Assembly: GCA_963580285.1 (NCBI GenBank)
Contig: OY757010.1
Location: forward strand, 63,696,406 to 63,760,405
Source: Lucinisca nassula
Taxonomy: Eukaryota; Mollusca; Bivalvia; Lucinida; Lucinidae
Reading direction: 5' to 3'
Length of the DNA: 64,000 nt
In this document: piece by piece, positions 1 through 10,977 of the stretch
Layout: each line of letters begins with the position of its first letter
Position numbering within the stretch: position 1 is the first letter of the stretch
Notes under the pieces: generated by a model
The model's database searches: none
Told to the model about the DNA's origin: nothing
Seen by the model: only the letters and a program-made list of their open reading frames with translations
Program-made: the position numbers and the translations under genes

Positions 1-97
1 GATTATCCACCAACTACCTGGGTTAATCTCGAGACCACATCTGGGAATGTTTGCTTCATCGAGCACCAAAACTCCTTGTTCAGCGTTAAATCTGTTT

Positions 98-312
98 AAC
101 CCGTGCGACATAGGGCATTTATGGGTACTTTTCCTATGAAACTCCGTGATATTTTTCTTATTCTAAACTATTCTATTCTATTTCTTACGAGCACCCACAA
201 TCTATGTCTTGGAGCAGAATTAAGAAAAATAATGTTTAACCTGGAAACCCTAGTTTTCTCCATATAAAGTAGGGATTAGGGGTGTTCATTTCACGGACTT
301 GTTCCTGTGATG
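98..312 (+). mobile_element. HP2 two-hairpin element, degenerate copy
   Basis: Matches the HP2 family (reference copy 25722-26000): left block CCCGTGCGACATAG, central arm CACCCACAATCTATGTCTTG, AAGAAAAATAATGTTTA, a TATATAAAG-containing loop and the terminal TTCCTGTGATG. The left arm of the central hairpin is eroded. Confidence 0.75.
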
Positions 313-1290
313 AAAAATTCAATGTTTTTAAACGAAAAAAAACAACAAACAAACAAAAAAAAAAACAACATATTTTCCGCAGCAGAGTAAAAATAAATGA
401 ATTTGAATATAATACATATCAATCGTCATAGAAAAGCGTACCTTATGGGTGTCTAAAAGTGCTTACTATGACATGGGATACAGACGCCGTTAAGATACGG
501 GCTTCATTTTAACTATTCAGAACTTATTTATTAAACAATCACTTTGTATGAGACAGCAGAATAACGAATTTAGGTATTCCAACCTTTAGTTTAGAAAAAC
601 CGTACCCGTGAAAAAATTGAGATAATTTTTTTTTATAAATAATAATATAATAGCGAGCACAGCTCACGATGCGCGAAGCGCATCGCGAACGAAGTGAGCT
701 CTACGGTAGAGAATCTGACCAAGAAAATTAAAATACATCCCTATATACTTTAAGCTTAGATCGCCATGACGACTTTTTCTTCCATCTGTGTTCCTGGAGG
801 TCGCGGCAGTTGTCTAATGGGACGAAAACGAGGCTGACGGTCTGGTATACCGTGTTTCCAGAACATTCGGACGATGTTCAGGGTTTTACCGAAGACAAGT
901 CTAGCGTATGACAACAAATGAACCGAAACGGACCTAATAAACAGAACGGACTTGCAAAAACAACAAAAATCCCGAAGTGCTTATTTTTCATTATTTCTCG
1001 GATGTTTAAATGTATAGTCCAGCTGGGCACCGCCATATTGCAAGTACTTTTATTGTGCTATTGAAATACTGTACATAATGAGGTGTACCTAAAACAAGCA
1101 GCTAGCAAATTGTACTTACAGAAGTGCCTTAACATAATAGAATAGAATATAGCTTACAACATCTGAGGTAATAAAATGGCCAAATGTGACCGAACAAGTG
1201 TATGAACATAGATAGATAATACCTACAATAATGCTGATCAATCTATCTATCTAACATGGGGCGAAGGGTGTTAGCTGAAATAAAGGGAAA
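313..1290. other. no gene recognised; small palindrome at 658-702
   Basis: AT-rich sequence with A-runs at 340-366. I see no splice-bounded open frame. At 658-702 a short foldback is present: GATGCGC-gaa-GCGCATC inside AGCTCAC...GTGAGCT, which looks like the end of an eroded foldback element. The remainder matches nothing I recognise. Confidence 0.4.
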
Positions 1291-1319
1291 GGAAAGTTGG
1301 TGAGATGAGCTTGTACAGA

Positions 1320-1690
1320 GTTGAAGTGTTTCACATTTCCGTACCAGCGGGACCATCTCTCCTTCAGGATAAGGTCAGGTCATCAATGGCGAATGTTGCT
1401 CACGGGACCTGGTGGTGACAGTGTCTTGTGGCTTGACATTGCAGATGTGTCTGATCGTTTCCATGTCATTCCGCTGCAGACGCTGGAGGTTTGTCTTTGT
1501 CAATCGTCAAGTATCACTGGCATGGAACACCGCACTCTGCACACAAGAGCTGTACACACGGCAACGTGTCTTGAACGAGATGTGATGGGAAGAGAGAACT
1601 GGTAGCAGTTTCTTGAATTTCTTCTAGGCTGTTTTCACATGTGATGTGTTCGAGAGATCACAGCCATCCGTTGCTGACAGCATGTCATCT
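1320..1690 (-). pseudogene. non-LTR retrotransposon ORF2, C-terminal fragment
   Basis: On the - strand this matches the part of the element at 45240-47184 that follows its zinc finger, with matches to CYLGDML, CDLSTTSHVKTAWKKF and LQRLQRND. It continues the reverse-transcriptase fragment at 2207-2870 and is separated from it by a repeat insertion. It is broken by stops and shifts and lacks the endonuclease, so it is a dead copy. Confidence 0.7.
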
Positions 1691-1691
1691 A

Positions 1692-2200
1692 GGTAGCAAA
1701 ACATATCTGCAAATTTTAGCATACCCCCAAAAATATTCCTAATTTGTACAGATTATACAGACTTGCCTCCAGTAAAGAAAACATGTGTTTTCACTAATTT
1801 TTGACTATAATGATTGTATTTGGTAACAAAAGAGCTTTAAACAGTTCCTAACAGTATAGCTCTGTAATTACTATAAAGCAACTGAACTGCTGTGCAGCAA
1901 GGAGTACAAAAACATAATTAAAATAGCTTCTGATATGAGCGATATAATGTGTCAACAACACATATTAAGCATTCAGAGCCAAAAATGCAAAGATATTTGA
2001 TAGTCCCCCACAAATATCCCATTTAGAAGTTATCCCCCAAAAAAATCTGCTAAATGGCAAGACCCATAAAAATACTAGCTTCTTCCTACACCCCACCCCT
2101 CAAAACTACTAAAATATACAATTTTGAACCCCCTAAATAGTCACAGCCTATGTAGCAGGCAACGTTCATAGTACCCGCCCCCCCCCACCACCCCGGGTCT
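1692..2200. repeat. dispersed repeat interrupting the LINE fragment
   Basis: Shares long matches with 30745-30920 (GCATTTGGTAACAAAAGAGC, ACAGTATAGCTCTG) and with 31815-31880 (AAAGATATTAGATAGTTCCC-like). It separates two collinear pieces of one LINE copy, so it was inserted after the LINE. No coding frame seen. A short C-run lies at 2178-2187. Confidence 0.6.
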
Positions 2201-2206
2201 GCCGTC

Positions 2207-2870
2207 TTAGGGACGTGTAGTTCTTTGGTACTGTGCACGCCTGTAATCAGGGTTCTCTGTCAAGCGCATGAGTACACTGCATTTCTCTTGCTCCCAGAAC
2301 TTGCAGCCATTGCAAAATATTCTTCCCACTCCAGTGTGACATACAACACATGGGAACTCCCCTGACCTCCTCAGGGGGTCTAGGCCAGTACCACAGATCA
2401 TGGTTTTCATCGTTCCGGCATTATCTCCCAGCCCTTTCTCTTCCATCGTTTCTTTCCAAGTAAGTAGCCTCCTGGCACTTTCCTCGAGCGATTCAGCTAT
2501 GATAACAAGGTCATCGGCATACAGGTCCTCCCAGAGGACTCCAGAGCGGAACTTGTATGTCATTGCATTCACTTCTATTTTTCAAGCACACTGATGGAAA
2601 GCAGTGGCCTGAGACCGGAGCCTTGATGAACACGGACCTTTGAACTCTTCACTGTAACCGTCACCAACACGATTACCCACATTAGCATACATGTACACCC
2701 CCTGGACCGGTTGCCAAATCTAGTTGTCCACCTGAGTTTTCAGTGCCAACCAGATAATCTTCCAGGGTACTGGATTAAATGCCTTTTCCGGGTCTACGAA
2801 AGCTATGTAAGGTCTCTTGTTGGCACATTATTGGAGTTGGGAAACTTTATTGAGGAGACTAGGAGACTTG
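2207..2870 (-). pseudogene. non-LTR retrotransposon reverse transcriptase fragment
   Basis: The - strand carries the reverse-transcriptase core LYADDLVIIAESLEES (the YADD box), followed by a decayed zinc finger CVVCHTGVG...CNGCKFW that in the better copy at 45240-47184 is complete. The 2590-2870 part encodes the preceding palm region (FVDPEKAFNPVPW-like) in other frames. There is no intact ORF and no endonuclease. Confidence 0.8.
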
Positions 2871-2939
2871 TGTCTTCCAAAACAAACAAAGGAAAACTAA
2901 AAATCAGCACATTTTTTCTGCATCCAAGTATCTAATATA

Positions 2940-2998
2940 TGTTCTTTATTTGTTTGCTTGTTTGTTTGTTGTTGTTGTTGTGGTTGCTGCTGTTGTTT
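2940..2998 (+). repeat. TTTG/TTG simple repeat
   Basis: Run of TTTGTTTGC and GTTGTTGTTG units. No associated gene. Confidence 0.8.
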
Positions 2999-3196
2999 TC
3001 AGAAAATACATTTGAAAACAAGCCATTTGAGGGAATATACAGGAGATGCATTTACCTCTTTCCAGTCTGTAACGGCTTAGAATCAGTGCCCTGATCCAAA
3101 AGATTCCATACGTTTTGGTTACCATAGCAGACTGAACGTAAATCAGAATTAAAAATGTCAGAAAGCCAAAAATTCAAAGACAAAGTCTCCTACCAT

Positions 3197-3388
3197 ATTG
3201 TAGTTCTGGTAGAAGCCTCCGTGGTGCAGTGGTTACGCTACTCGCCTTGTAAACCAGGGATCGCAGGATCGATCCCGGGCTTCTCCAGACTTTTGGATGA
3301 GTCTTTAAACCGAGGTCCCGTCTGCGTACGACCGTAGCTGTTGGTGGGACGTAAAACTAAAACCCACTCACTCACTATTGTAGTTCTG
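3197..3388 (+). mobile_element. SINE-A (tRNA-derived) with 13-bp target duplication
   Basis: The body (3210-3375) begins with a tRNA-type promoter: A box TGGTGCAGTGG and B box GGATCGATCCC. It ends in GGGACGTAAAACTAAAACC followed by (ACTC)n. The host sequence TATTGTAGTTCTG is found on both sides (start 3196 and start 3376), a target-site duplication from retrotransposition. The head and tail are complete, so this is a good full-length reference copy. Confidence 0.92.
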
Positions 3389-3411
3389 ATGTAACATTAA
3401 GCTTCTGTGGT

Positions 3412-3600
3412 GTTACCAGCTTTGATGGCTCAGTTGTGGAGTGTCCGCTTTGGGATGAGGTCGTAGGTTTCGATCACCGGCCATGCCATAGAGTTTATGT
3501 TACCTGTTTCTGATAGATATCAGAATCAGACATTTATCAGATGTTCTAAGTTAAATATAGTTTTTATCTTTATAAGCCACTATGCTTTGTTATTTCACCA
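3412..3600. other. no gene recognised; possible tRNA-like SINE head
   Basis: The segment around 3418-3490 (GATGGCTCAGTTGTGGAG ... GTCGTAGGTTTCGATCACCGG) resembles a tRNA-type A/B box arrangement. I see no TSD or tail, so only a tentative SINE remnant. Confidence 0.3.
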
Positions 3601-3940
3601 TCAGTTTCATAGAGTTATTTAGTTGCATAGACTCGTGTATGCTATGTTGTGCTCGCTCTAAGGCTAAGCCTATTTACATATTATTATGGATAACAGAATT
3701 TCAGAGAAAAATCTAAACTTTCCAAATAGATGTGTAGGCAATGATCAGGAATCCGGCGATAAAACTACCTTACTCCTTCCATCCAAGAGACATCAAAGGC
3801 AAAGAAGCACAAGCGGCATCGTAATGAAACACTAGAACGAAAAGGTCAATCAGGAAAGGCCACAATTAAAGAAAGCAGCCATCTTAAGTCACCTAAGAAA
3901 CAAAGTGACATGGAGACACACACAAAAGCAGACAAAACAT

Positions 3941-4048
3941 GCACCAACGCATCTTCGCGAGCCAAGGGTACTAAGTCCACTACGTTCCTTATGCACGTAA
4001 GGAACGTAGTGGACTTAGTACCCTTGGCTTGCGAAGATGGCACCAACG
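3941..4048. mobile_element. 90-bp near-perfect foldback element with 9-bp duplication
   Basis: Arms 3950-3991 and 3998-4039 are complementary over 42 bp with one mismatch, around a 6-nt loop (TGCACG). The element is flanked by the 9-bp direct repeat GCACCAACG at 3941-3949 and 4040-4048. A 9-bp duplication with long inverted repeats is the mark of Mutator-like elements. The assignment is inference because no transposase is present. Confidence 0.8.
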
Positions 4049-4195
4049 GTACAAAGCCAATTAACAAATAACACACTGCAAAAGAATAACCGCCTTGAAA
4101 CTGCGGGGCTACAACTCGGGAGTTGATAAAATATCAACTCTCGACCTCAGTTCCAGTTCGGTATCAAACATGATAAAAAAAAACAAATTGATCCG

Positions 4196-4424
4196 TATGG
4201 AGGCTTTTTAGCTCAATGTACTTTCCATGCAAATTGCCAATGAGTCATTAGGTTTCTCACCGCTGTCAAGCCTGGCTCGGGTCACATATGAGAAACGACG
4301 CTCTGCAACGAAAGGTCGTGCGTTTTATCCGGGTCCTCCAGTTTTCGCCCACCTTTGCTTAACGGTCAGCTCGAAATATGTAGAATAACCTAAAATGGTC
4401 ATAAAACCAAAACCAAAAAAGCTC
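4196..4424 (+). mobile_element. SINE-C (tRNA-like) copy
   Basis: Same layout as 22165-22372: a tRNA-like head, the block AAGCCTGGCTCGGGTCACA, then TTTTCGCCCACCT, GGTCAGCTCG, and a tail with GGTCATAAAACCAAAACC. Boundaries are approximate and no TSD was found. Confidence 0.6.
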
Positions 4425-4510
4425 AACGCCTTTATATTGTTTTCTTCGAAAGCTATCATTTTCTGACAACAGTAAGATGACATCTTAAGGTGAATCTTCT
4501 TATTTCACAG

Positions 4511-4590
4511 AGGCTGTACGGTGTCGATATTGCGCAGGTGCTTCTTTTCTAAATGGCTGTACTATGTCAGTGCAGTGTGGTTCTGACGAG
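4511..4590 (+). CDS. Ly6/uPAR gene, domain 1 exon 1
   Basis: The acceptor TCTTATTTCACAG ends at 4510 and the donor GAG|GTGAGT begins at 4591. The exon opens with two bases completing a split codon (phase 1), then reads AVRCRYCAGASFLNGC and TMSVQCGSDE and ends in phase 0. The CxxC start followed by two more cysteines is the classical first loop of a three-finger domain. Same phases as the domain 2 counterpart at 14796-14908. A degenerate HP2 element begins about 10 nt after the donor. Confidence 0.85.
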
Positions 4591-4596
4591 GTGAGT

Positions 4597-4820
4597 ACAG
4601 TACTGACAATATCACATTCGTGCGGCATAGTGGTTGCTAACCTATCTTCAAAGCGGTTATTTTCCCTATGAAACACTCCAAACTTAGGTTGTGGGTGTTC
4701 GTTAAGAGTCGCAACCTTAAGGCGGTCCTAACGAGTACTCACAACCTATGTCTTGGAGCATAAATAAGGAAAATAAGATAGTTCACGGTTAACCACAGTT
4801 TTCTATGTATGAACGTCAGT
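4597..4820 (+). mobile_element. HP2 element, degenerate, next to a donor site
   Basis: Recognised by TTCGTGCGGCATAGTGG, the hairpin arms GGTTGTGGGTGTTCGTTA and CGAGTACTCACAACCTATG, and CTTGGAGCATAAATAAGGAA. The right end is lost in the T-run at 4821. It starts within about 7-13 nt of the exon donor at 4590/4591. Confidence 0.65.
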
Positions 4821-4858
4821 TTTTTTTTTTTTTTTTTTTTGGGGGGGGGGGGGGGGGG
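4821..4858 (+). repeat. poly(T)-poly(G) tract
   Basis: About 20 T followed by about 18 G. Either a real homopolymer junction or a sequencing/assembly weak point. Confidence 0.9.
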
Positions 4859-5087
4859 TAGAACAAATATTTTTAATAGCCGCGCGTTAGAGCACAGTGT
4901 AAAAGTGTATAATCTGAGTGGGCTCATAAACTTGGACATTGGCAATCAGTTTAGTTCCAAATCAGAATGCAGCGTCTGATCAGGATCTACACCGTTTTGG
5001 TAAAATACAGGAACTTAAGGGTTAATGGTGTGCTTCTGATCAACTGTCAGAAGTCTTGGTACCGATCGAATCAGGCCGAAAGCGTTC

Positions 5088-5423
5088 TCATTCAAGATCC
5101 TCTGTCAGAATGGAATGTACTCTTTCCTGTGAAATGCCAACTCTACTGGATATATATCTTTCTGTGACTCGTCTGTCAGTCATAACAATATCACGGACTT
5201 TATTGACCATTTCTGGCGTTGCAACATTGACAGGCCTTCCAGGACGGGGTTCATCCTCAAGGCTCTGTCTGCCGCGCTTAAAGTCCGCCACCCACCTTTT
5301 CATTGTAGCATATGAAGGAGCATCTTTCCCTAGCGATGCTGCCGTATCATTATGGATATCCTCAGGTGTTAAACCTTTTTTATGCAAATATTGGATTACT
5401 ACTCTTTCAGCGCTTTTGTCCAT
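5088..5423 (-). pseudogene. mariner-type transposase, N-terminal fragment
   Basis: Open frame of 111 codons with an ATG. It reads MDKSAERVVIQYLHKKGLTP, then SYATMKRWVADFKRGR, LEDEPRPGRPVNVATPE and RVTERYISSRVGISQERVHS. This is the paired-like double helix-turn-helix DNA-binding region of mariner transposases, with the GRP linker between its two halves. A stop follows LTEDLE and no catalytic domain is recognisable beyond it, so the copy is truncated. No terminal inverted repeats were found, so its limits are unknown. Confidence 0.8.
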
Positions 5424-5787
5424 TTTGCAAAGGCTGCTTGTCTTGTTTACTTAGAGTGCTACCGCGTCGATATAAACTGACCAAATGAGACCCGACCCTA
5501 TATAGTCAGAGAAAAGTAAGACTTTGCATACTGCCTTAAATACGAGGCTCACAACACATCAATCAGCCCTCGTAAAAGCGTCCCGGTGATAGCCTTCTTT
5601 ACTAGTGATAAAAAAATGCGTCTGGTAGGTGACTTTGTTTGCCGACAACAGTTCCTTTAAAATATGAGTTGGGTAACAATATATCGTTTTCCATATCTTC
5701 CTGCGAGACAGTCAAAACTATCAGTCCCGAGATGTTGTGCCAGCTGAAACTAAATGTTATATGACATTTTAATGGAAGCAAGAAACA

Positions 5788-6071
5788 CATTACGATAACA
5801 CATCCGTGTGACACAGTGCATTTTTCAAACCGCCAAAAAGGCCATTTTTTCTGATGAAAATTTGTGATATTTTTCTTATTTCTACTCCAAACATAGGTTT
5901 TGGGTGCTCGTTAGAACCGCCTAGATGAGACGGTTCTAACGAGTACCCATAACCTATGTCTTGGAGCAGAAATAAGGAAAATAATGTTTACCCCCGTAAA
6001 CCCCAGTTTGCTCTATATAAAGTGGGGTTTGTGGGGGGGGGTCTTTATTTCACGGACTTGTTCACGTGATG
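5788..6071 (+). mobile_element. HP2 two-hairpin element, full length (type I)
   Basis: Starts CATTACGATAACACATCC and ends GTTCACGTGATG. It contains the GTGCTCGTTAGAACCGCC / GGTTCTAACGAGTACCC hairpin and the second hairpin ACCCCCGTAAACCCC...TGGGGTTTGTGGGGG. About 284 bp, with no obvious target duplication. Confidence 0.88.
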
Positions 6072-6104
6072 ATAAATAAATCGGCTGAGCCAGGTGTTCA
6101 AGAA

Positions 6105-6643
6105 AGACACCATGTTCATCTATGGTAAGTAGAAGTAAAACAAAGATCAGGAATTGATACAATTAACTTACTTCATCCATAAAAGACACCAAAGGGAAAG
6201 AAATACAAACATTAAGCGACCAGACCATAATGGAAACCTAAACAAAGGAAGGCCATACGGACAGTTACTTTCCCACAAAATGGCCATATGGCCATCCAAA
6301 ATTAAAAGACACAAGTGATACACACAGTAAGCAACAAACAACAACATAAATAAATCGCCACAGAAGTGCCGCCTTGGAACGGTCAGTGGAAGATTTCCAC
6401 TGGGGGGCTTAAATCGATTTTACGTGGCCACAATCCTCGCCCTTACTTCCGTCGCGATTTAGACAAATAATTTGTTCAGTCCGCATGAAGGCCTCCTAAC
6501 TCACCAGTGCAACATCTCCGTGAACACAGAAATCAAAGAACCACAGATGTGAGACAACGGTGAGGACTCGACAGCAAGAAACCACTGAAATGCTGGAGCA
6601 AAAGAAAACCAACAGTTAGACTCCGATGAGCCCGACCAGAACT
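6105..6643 (-). repeat. R-X dispersed repeat, interrupted by HP2
   Basis: Reverse-orientation copy of the R-X family (forward copies 19600-20165, 38300-38940). Shared blocks include AGACACCAAAGGGAAAGAAA, CAGTTACTTTCCCACAAAAT, GAACCGCC-like TGCCGCCTTGGAACGGTCAG, and AGAAAACCAACAGTTAGACT. It stops at the HP2 insertion at 6644. Unknown function and no convincing ORF. Confidence 0.7.
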
Positions 6644-6919
6644 CATTACGATAACACACCCGTGCGACAGAGTACATTTTTCACATTTCCAAAATGTCTA
6701 CTGTTTTGATGAAATACCGTGATAGTTTTCTTATTTTTACTGCACACTTAGGTTGTGGGTGCTCGTTAAAACCGCCTCATTGAGGCGGTTCTAATGAGTA
6801 CAACAACCCATGACTTGGAGCAGATATAAGAAAAATAATGTATACCCCCTTACACCCCAGTTTCTCTTTATAAAGTAGGGTTTAGGGGGTGTTCATTTCA
6901 CGGACTTGTTCATGTGATG
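6644..6919 (+). mobile_element. HP2 two-hairpin element, full length (type I)
   Basis: CATTACGATAACACACCCG start, central hairpin GTGCTCGTTAAAACCGCC / GGCGGTTCTAATGAGTAC, TATAAAG loop and ATGTGATG end. Inserted in an R-X repeat after GACCAGAACT. Confidence 0.88.
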
Positions 6920-7149
6920 TGGTGTACATGTAGCTTTGTTGATTCATTTAGTTCACTGCATCTACCGAGTACTTGATTAAACAAATTGAATGACTACTAT
7001 AGGTTAAGCTATTCTTCTGTCTCTTAAAAGACTTTGTTGGTCGCAACCCCCATCCCGCACCCCCACCCCCACCCACACACAAACATACTTCTACAACCCC
7101 ATTTTCCCCCAGTACTTGGTTTGGTCCCAGCGCACATGTACTTATAACT

Positions 7150-7860
7150 GTTGTATTTCTAGAGTCCGTTAGACCCAAAATAGAAGTGAAGGCAATGATC
7201 AAAAATCGATACAATTACCTAAGACAATAAAAGGAACGAATCACAAATGTAAAAGGATTTTACCATAATAATGCAATAGTTTGAAAGTTCCTTAGTCCAC
7301 CATGGTGTCTTTTTCTGCGTTTCTTATGACCGTTACCATCAAAGTGACTGCTGTTTTGTGATTAACAAAATAGAAGGGAAGGCAATGGTCAGAAATCGGT
7401 ACATTTACATGTACTTCACACCTCACATCTAAGACAACAAAGGGAAAGAGGAAAACGTCACAGGCGGAAAGCCAAAAGGACAGTTACTTTCCTACAAAAT
7501 GGACAAATGGCTATCCAAAATGAAAATATATTAGCAACACATACATGCAAAAACGAACGCTAGCAATAATATACTAGAACAGAAGAACCGCCTCGGAACG
7601 GTTTGTAAAACAACAATAATGGGGAACTTAAATCGATTAATACTCGCCCTTGGTACTGTCGTGGTTTAGACAAATAATATGTCCACATGAAAGATTCCAA
7701 TCTCATCAGTGTAACCTCTCCGAAAACATAAAAATCAAACGACTACAGAGATGCAACAACGATGAGAACTCGAGAGCATGAAATATCGGAAATGCTGAAG
7801 CAAAATGAAAACAACAGACTCCGACGGGCCTGACCAGAGACGGGGGATGAGGCACCAACT
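7150..7860 (-). repeat. R-X repeat copies
   Basis: A short piece at 7160-7260 and a longer one at 7355-7860, both reverse. Recognised by AATAGAAGTGAAGGCAATG, ACAACAAAGGGAAAGA, GGACAGTTACTTTCC and AACAGACTCCGACGGGCCTG. No coding sense. Confidence 0.65.
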
Positions 7861-7864
7861 GATA

Positions 7865-8680
7865 TTACCTAAAAGTTTAAGAAAGTCTTCAGGCTGGAGC
7901 CGTCATATAGTCTGAGGATCTGAGGATCACTGGACCCGCCGGCGCCCAGTTAAAGAGGGAAACAAAGTCATCAACCACGATTGGGTTAACTACCGTGCAT
8001 GAAGTGTTTCGTACGTGTATAGCACATGTTGTACCAAATCTTTTTATGTCAAAGAATGATTTTACGAAATTTGGTTTTGAAATCATGACAAGCATATATT
8101 TCTTTCTGTATTTAAATACAAAGTCATCATAAAAATCAGGCTCCGATAGACCTTGCTGCCGTGTGGAAGTCAGTTACATGACTCGACACTCTGGCAAACC
8201 GAATGAATTGCAATATATAAACACGGTAGGGCAAGTTGGTCTTGACATTGTTTTGTTCAAAGCAAAATATTTTGGCTACTTACTTTCGAAATAGTCTCCA
8301 TTATCCATAACACGTCGTTTCAATCTTTTGCTCCATTTTTTTAACGATTTTCAAATTTCACACACTACTTTGGGTACACCCATGAGAAACTGGTGAAAGC
8401 CTTACATGTTTGTTTACAGCTGTTTAAATGAAGCGATGTCGCTTCTTAACATGTCGTTACAATGTAACACTTTAGTCATATAAGAGGCAAATGTACTAAA
8501 AATTTCATTTTTCTAAATCGATTCTAGATTGTCTAGCAAAAATACCAAAATATTAGATATTGTACGTTCTAAAATAGTTAAAAATTTGACCCCTAACAAG
8601 CGCATTAAGCTAACGATGCTTTGAACAACTTTGCCCAGAAACAAAAATGGAACTTATATCGTAATTAACAGTGTTTGTTT
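7865..8680. other. intron sequence with nothing recognised
   Basis: Unremarkable AT-rich intron of the Ly6 gene. I found no transposon ends, tandem repeats or open frame with coding character. Confidence 0.5.
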
Positions 8681-8683
8681 CAG

Positions 8684-8755
8684 GAATGCTACATGGACAA
8701 GTATGTTACAAATCAACATACAACGCTGTTCTATGGAGGTTGCAGGGCTAAAACA
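8684..8755 (+). CDS. Ly6/uPAR gene, domain 1 exon 2
   Basis: Acceptor AGTGTTTGTTTCAG ends at 8683 and donor ACA|GTATGC begins at 8756. Exactly 24 codons, phase 0 to phase 0: ECYMDKYVTNQHTTLFYGGC then RAKT. It supplies cysteines 5 and 6 of the domain, and the aromatic-Gly-Gly-Cys turn is typical of the middle of a three-finger domain. Aligns with the 70-nt domain 2 exon at 19336-19405. Confidence 0.85.
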
Positions 8756-8839
8756 GTATGCGCTTTTGATTTAATCCTTATCCTGCTGCACCAAGATAGT
8801 CAAGATCTTTACAAACAGTGTAGATACAGATTAGATGTG

Positions 8840-10290
8840 TTTTTATGCTCCCCGAAGAGTTTCGGGGAAGTATATAGTCGCCGCTTCGTCCGTGCGTCCG
8901 TACGTCTGTGCTTTCGTCCCGCTCTTGTCCACGCGAATTCTCAGAAACTATAGGTCGGATTTCAGTGAAACTTCATGGGAATATTAAGTATCGAAGGTGG
9001 ATGCGCATATCACCTGCGTGTTTTGGTTCGATAATTTTTCCAACAGTTATGGCCCTTTGATGAATTCTGCATGAATATATAGGGTACTGTTCGTGCCCAC
9101 GCGAATTCTCAGCAACTACTTGCAGAAATTCAACGAAACTTCAATGGAATCTTAAGCAGTAATAGGGGATGCGCATATTATCCGTGCTATCTAGTTAGAT
9201 GATTTGTCACAGAGTTATGGTACTTTGTTTAAAGCTGTAGTGTAAGGTCACTGTGGCTATTTTTAGAAATACTTTGTCATCACGCTGGTGCCTACATTTA
9301 TTGATGGATTTTAATATAACTTCACACAAATGTTGGGTATGATAATATCTTGAGCATGTTCAACTTTCAGGGTCCTGGGCTCATGGTCAAGGTCACTTTG
9401 GCTATTTTTTCGCTCTAGTGCCTACATTTATCGATGGATTTTAATATAATTTCACACAAATGTTGAGTATGATAATATCTCGAGCAAGTTCAACTTTCCC
9501 GGTCCTGGGCTCAATGTCAAGATCACTGTGGCTATTTTTAGAAAAAAACTTTGTCATCGCTCTAGCGTCGTCATTTGCTGATAGATTTTAAAATAACTTC
9601 GCACAAATGCTGGGTATAATAATTTCTCTAGCAAGTTCAACTTTAAGGATCCTGGGGTCAAGGCCAAGGTCACTTTGATTATTTTTAGAAAAAAAAAACT
9701 TGTCATCGCTCTAGTGCCTACATTTTTTATGGGTTTTAATATAATTTCACACAAATGTTGGGTATAGTAATATCTCGAGCAGTTTGACTTTCAGGGTTCT
9801 GGGCTCAAGCTCAATGTCACTGCGGCTATTTTTTAGAAACAAATTTTGTCATCGCTCTAGGGTCGTCATTTGCCGATGGATTTTAATATAACCTCACACA
9901 AATGTTGGGTATAATAATATCTCGAGCAAGTTCGACTTTCAGGATCCTGGGTTCAAGGTAAAGGTCACTGTGGCTATTTTTAGAAGAAAAAAAACTTTGT
10001 CATCGCTCTACTGCCTACATTTATTGATGGATTTTAATATAATTTCACACAAATATTGGGTATGATAATATCTCGAGCAAGTTTGCTTTCTGGGTCCTGG
10101 GCTCAAGGTCAAGGTCAGTGCGGCTTTTTTAGAAAAAAAAAAATCTTTGTCATGGCTCTAGCGTCGTCATTTGCTGATGGATTTTAATATAACTTCACAC
10201 AAATGTTGGGTATGATAATATATCGAGCAAGTTTGACTTCCAGGGTCCTGGTCTCAAGGTCAAGGTCACTGCGGCTATTTTTAGAAAAAC
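8840..10290. mobile_element. tandem-repeat element (family D) with terminal hairpin
   Basis: Opens at the perfect hairpin CCCCGAA-gag-TTTCGGGG, followed by CGTCCGTGCGTCCGTACG. It then carries about eight degenerate ~150-bp units built from TTAATATAACTTCACACAAA, TGGGTATGATAATATC, TCGAGCAAGTTC, GGTCAAGGTCACT and ACTTTGTCATCGCTCTAG. Related arrays, in opposite orientation, are at 32080-33675 and 57985-59330. No coding frame. Possibly a non-autonomous rolling-circle-type element, by inference. Confidence 0.6.
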
Positions 10291-10977
10291 TTGCTGGAGG
10301 CAGAAATCTTTCCCACTGTAAACGGAGTTCCATTGCACACAGCCTTACATTATCAACCTCTCATCATTCTGATATGACTGAAATACTGCTAAAAAGGATG
10401 TTAAAATCGCAAGTCATCCATCTACATAAGAGTTCCAGATAAATTGGATCGAAGTGAAAGAAGCTAGTCTTGGCAGATGGTCAAAATGAACTTGTTTGAC
10501 AGTCAATGGGATAGGATCAGATCCATTTTCGAACACGTCTGATATTTTATATGCATGTAAAGCCACCCAATACGTAACCATACCTGGAGACAGTCCTATG
10601 AGGATTGCCTCTGTGTACGAGAGTAAGTTTTCAATAATTTGTATTAAACAGTTTTACCCAATTAATATAGCTAAACTACCACCCAGGATCTTGGGGTATG
10701 GTATCGTACCTGAAAACACTTCCTTTCATTTATTCCGACTTTTGTGTTGCTGATGTTTGTATGTCAGTGCCATCAGGTAAGCTAATCTGTCCACCGACAG
10801 GTTTTGTTATACTCCATTTTGAAGTTAAGTGAGTATACACAGTATACCACTCTTTAACTAGGATAATGTTTCCTGTTCCGACTATTGCACCTTAGGGGAG
10901 CATCCATCGGTTTCACCGATATTCTTGTTTCTGATCAGGATCTGTATTGTTTGTCATTCAGTTTGCGAAGGTAACAT
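10291..10977. other. intron sequence with nothing recognised
   Basis: No repeat family or splice-bounded coding frame seen. The open frame near 10496-10753 has no motif or splice support. Confidence 0.4.

Noticed and set aside
3846..4076. Apparent - strand ORF of 76 codons
   Set aside because: It spans the 90-bp palindrome. The open frame is produced by the inverted repeat.
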